A DNA stretch of 64,000 nt from Planctomycetota bacterium (GTDB taxonomy: Bacteria > Planctomycetota > B15-G4 > JADJEK01). The notes below the pieces were generated by a model. That model ran no database searches, had not been told where the DNA came from, and saw only the letters and a program-made list of their open reading frames with translations. Shown here piece by piece: positions 63,564-64,000 of this stretch. The translations under genes were made by a program, and so were the position numbers. Within the stretch, counting starts at the first letter, position 1, and each line of letters begins with the position of its first letter. The stretch is taken from positions 1,240,001 to 1,304,000 of the forward strand of contig JADJEK010000001.1 in the NCBI GenBank assembly GCA_016709145.1. The letters are read 5' to 3'.

Positions 63564-63620
63564 ATGCGCAACGAACGCGACAGCCGCGCCGCCACGACGC
63601 GCGGAGCTCGACTCCGATGA
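63564..63620 (+). CDS. Possible 18-residue leader peptide before the second kinase
   Basis: An ATG at 63564 follows AAGGAG closely and opens an 18-codon frame (MRNERDSRAATTRGARLR). Its TGA shares bases with the ATG of the second kinase gene (ATGA at 63617-63620). Translation coupling would result if it is used. It may equally be a chance reading frame, as the kinase gene has its own GGAG about ten bases upstream of its start. Confidence 0.25.
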   Translation: MRNERDSRAATTRGARLR

Positions 63621-64000
63621 GCGAGGACGTGCCGGCGCAGCCGTCGCCGACTCCCGAACGGGGTGCGGCGCACGACGTCAACGATCTCGTCGCGCTCGTG
63701 CTCGAGCGCATCGAGAGCGAAGGCAGCGCCGTCGTCGATCGCGTCTGCGCGGAGCATCCGACGCTGGCCGAAGCGCTGCGCCGCAGGTTGTCGAATCTGC
63801 GTCAATTCGGACTTCTCGACGATCGCACCGATCTCGAGCCCGACCGCATCCCGGAGCGCCTCGGTCCGTTCAAGCTCGAGCACTTGCTCGGCGGCGGCGG
63901 CATGGGCGTGGTCTATCTCGCCGAACAGGACGGACTCGGGCGCAAGGTCGCGCTCAAGCTGATCAAGCCCGAGCACCTCTACTTCCCCGGCGCGCGGGCC
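63617..64000 (+). CDS. Second Ser/Thr protein kinase, N-terminal part
   Basis: The gene is cut by the right edge after 128 codons. VNDLVALVLERIESEGSAVV, then RRLSNLRQFGLLDD, LLGGGGMGVVYLAEQDGLGR, VALKLIKPEHLYFPGARA, follow the previous kinase closely, so the two are tandem duplicates that have diverged. The glycine loop and the ATP-binding lysine (in VALKLI) are present; the catalytic loop lies beyond the window. It starts 62 bases after the first kinase's stop. Confidence 0.9.
   Translation, partial: MSEDVPAQPSPTPERGAAHDVNDLVALVLERIESEGSAVVDRVCAEHPTLAEALRRRLSNLRQFGLLDDRTDLEPDRIPERLGPFKLEHLLGGGGMGVVYLAEQDGLGRKVALKLIKPEHLYFPGARA

Overview
This is a GC-rich chromosomal window from a Gram-negative-type bacterium, most likely a member of the Planctomycetota. 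Signs pointing that way are a DUF1080 (3-keto-disaccharide hydrolase-like) secreted protein, an ECF sigma factor fused to a membrane-anchored chain of carboxypeptidase-regulatory-like domains, large Ser/Thr kinases with TPR tails, FG-GAP repeat proteins, a secreted beta-helix protein, and abundant sigma-54 signalling. The cell makes peptidoglycan (murD, anmK) and KDO-type lipopolysaccharide (kdsB, a KDO-kinase-like gene). I see no rRNA, tRNA, CRISPR array, integrase or transposase. Taxonomy is inferred from protein families only.

Layout. 1-6.6 kb: the end of murD, then an arginine-phosphorylation/proteolysis locus (mcsA, mcsB, a stand-alone Clp N-domain protein, clpC), interrupted by a type II toxin-antitoxin pair on the other strand. 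6.7-11 kb: a YdjY-like protein, a Tat-exported amine oxidase, a HEAT-like protein and an EI24-like zinc-ribbon membrane protein. 11.2-14.9 kb: an acyl-CoA (glutaryl-CoA-type) dehydrogenase, a lipoprotein, a crotonase and two small DUF2007-like genes. 14.9-21.4 kb: a serine hydrolase, an AraC regulator, and a rearranged stretch in which a HEAT-like gene plus the end of an HPP-family gene is duplicated around an RTX-like gene, with one copy frameshifted. 21.4-24.7 kb: a tightly overlapping minus-strand operon (lipoprotein, kdsB, pyrG, DUF1844, HPP) facing a KDO-kinase-like gene. 25.8-29.3 kb: LysM protein, anmK and mtnP.

29.4-42.9 kb is the most system-like stretch: a secreted PDZ protein, a membrane histidine kinase, its sigma-54 response regulator, two small secreted proteins sharing a GYYRT-type motif (the first behind a sigma-54-like sequence), an FHA-GAF sigma-54 activator overlapping a Ser/Thr kinase, two small zinc-ribbon membrane proteins that repeat the kinase's C-terminal PG-GQ module, and two exported coiled-coil proteins, closed by a strong bidirectional hairpin.

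42.9-64 kb: two TRL-like lipoproteins, two translationally coupled FG-GAP proteins, a peroxiredoxin/AhpD pair, a DUF1080 protein, a fatty-acid desaturase, a beta-helix protein, a minus-strand group containing the ECF-sigma fusion and an unrecognised 668-residue protein, and two tandem Ser/Thr kinases, the second cut by the window edge.

Two genome-wide habits show through. Several genes have a TANNNT hexamer only 6-11 bases before the start codon and no obvious Shine-Dalgarno sequence, which suggests leaderless transcripts. A 30-bp palindromic element bounded by GGGGACAG and CTGTCCCC recurs between genes.
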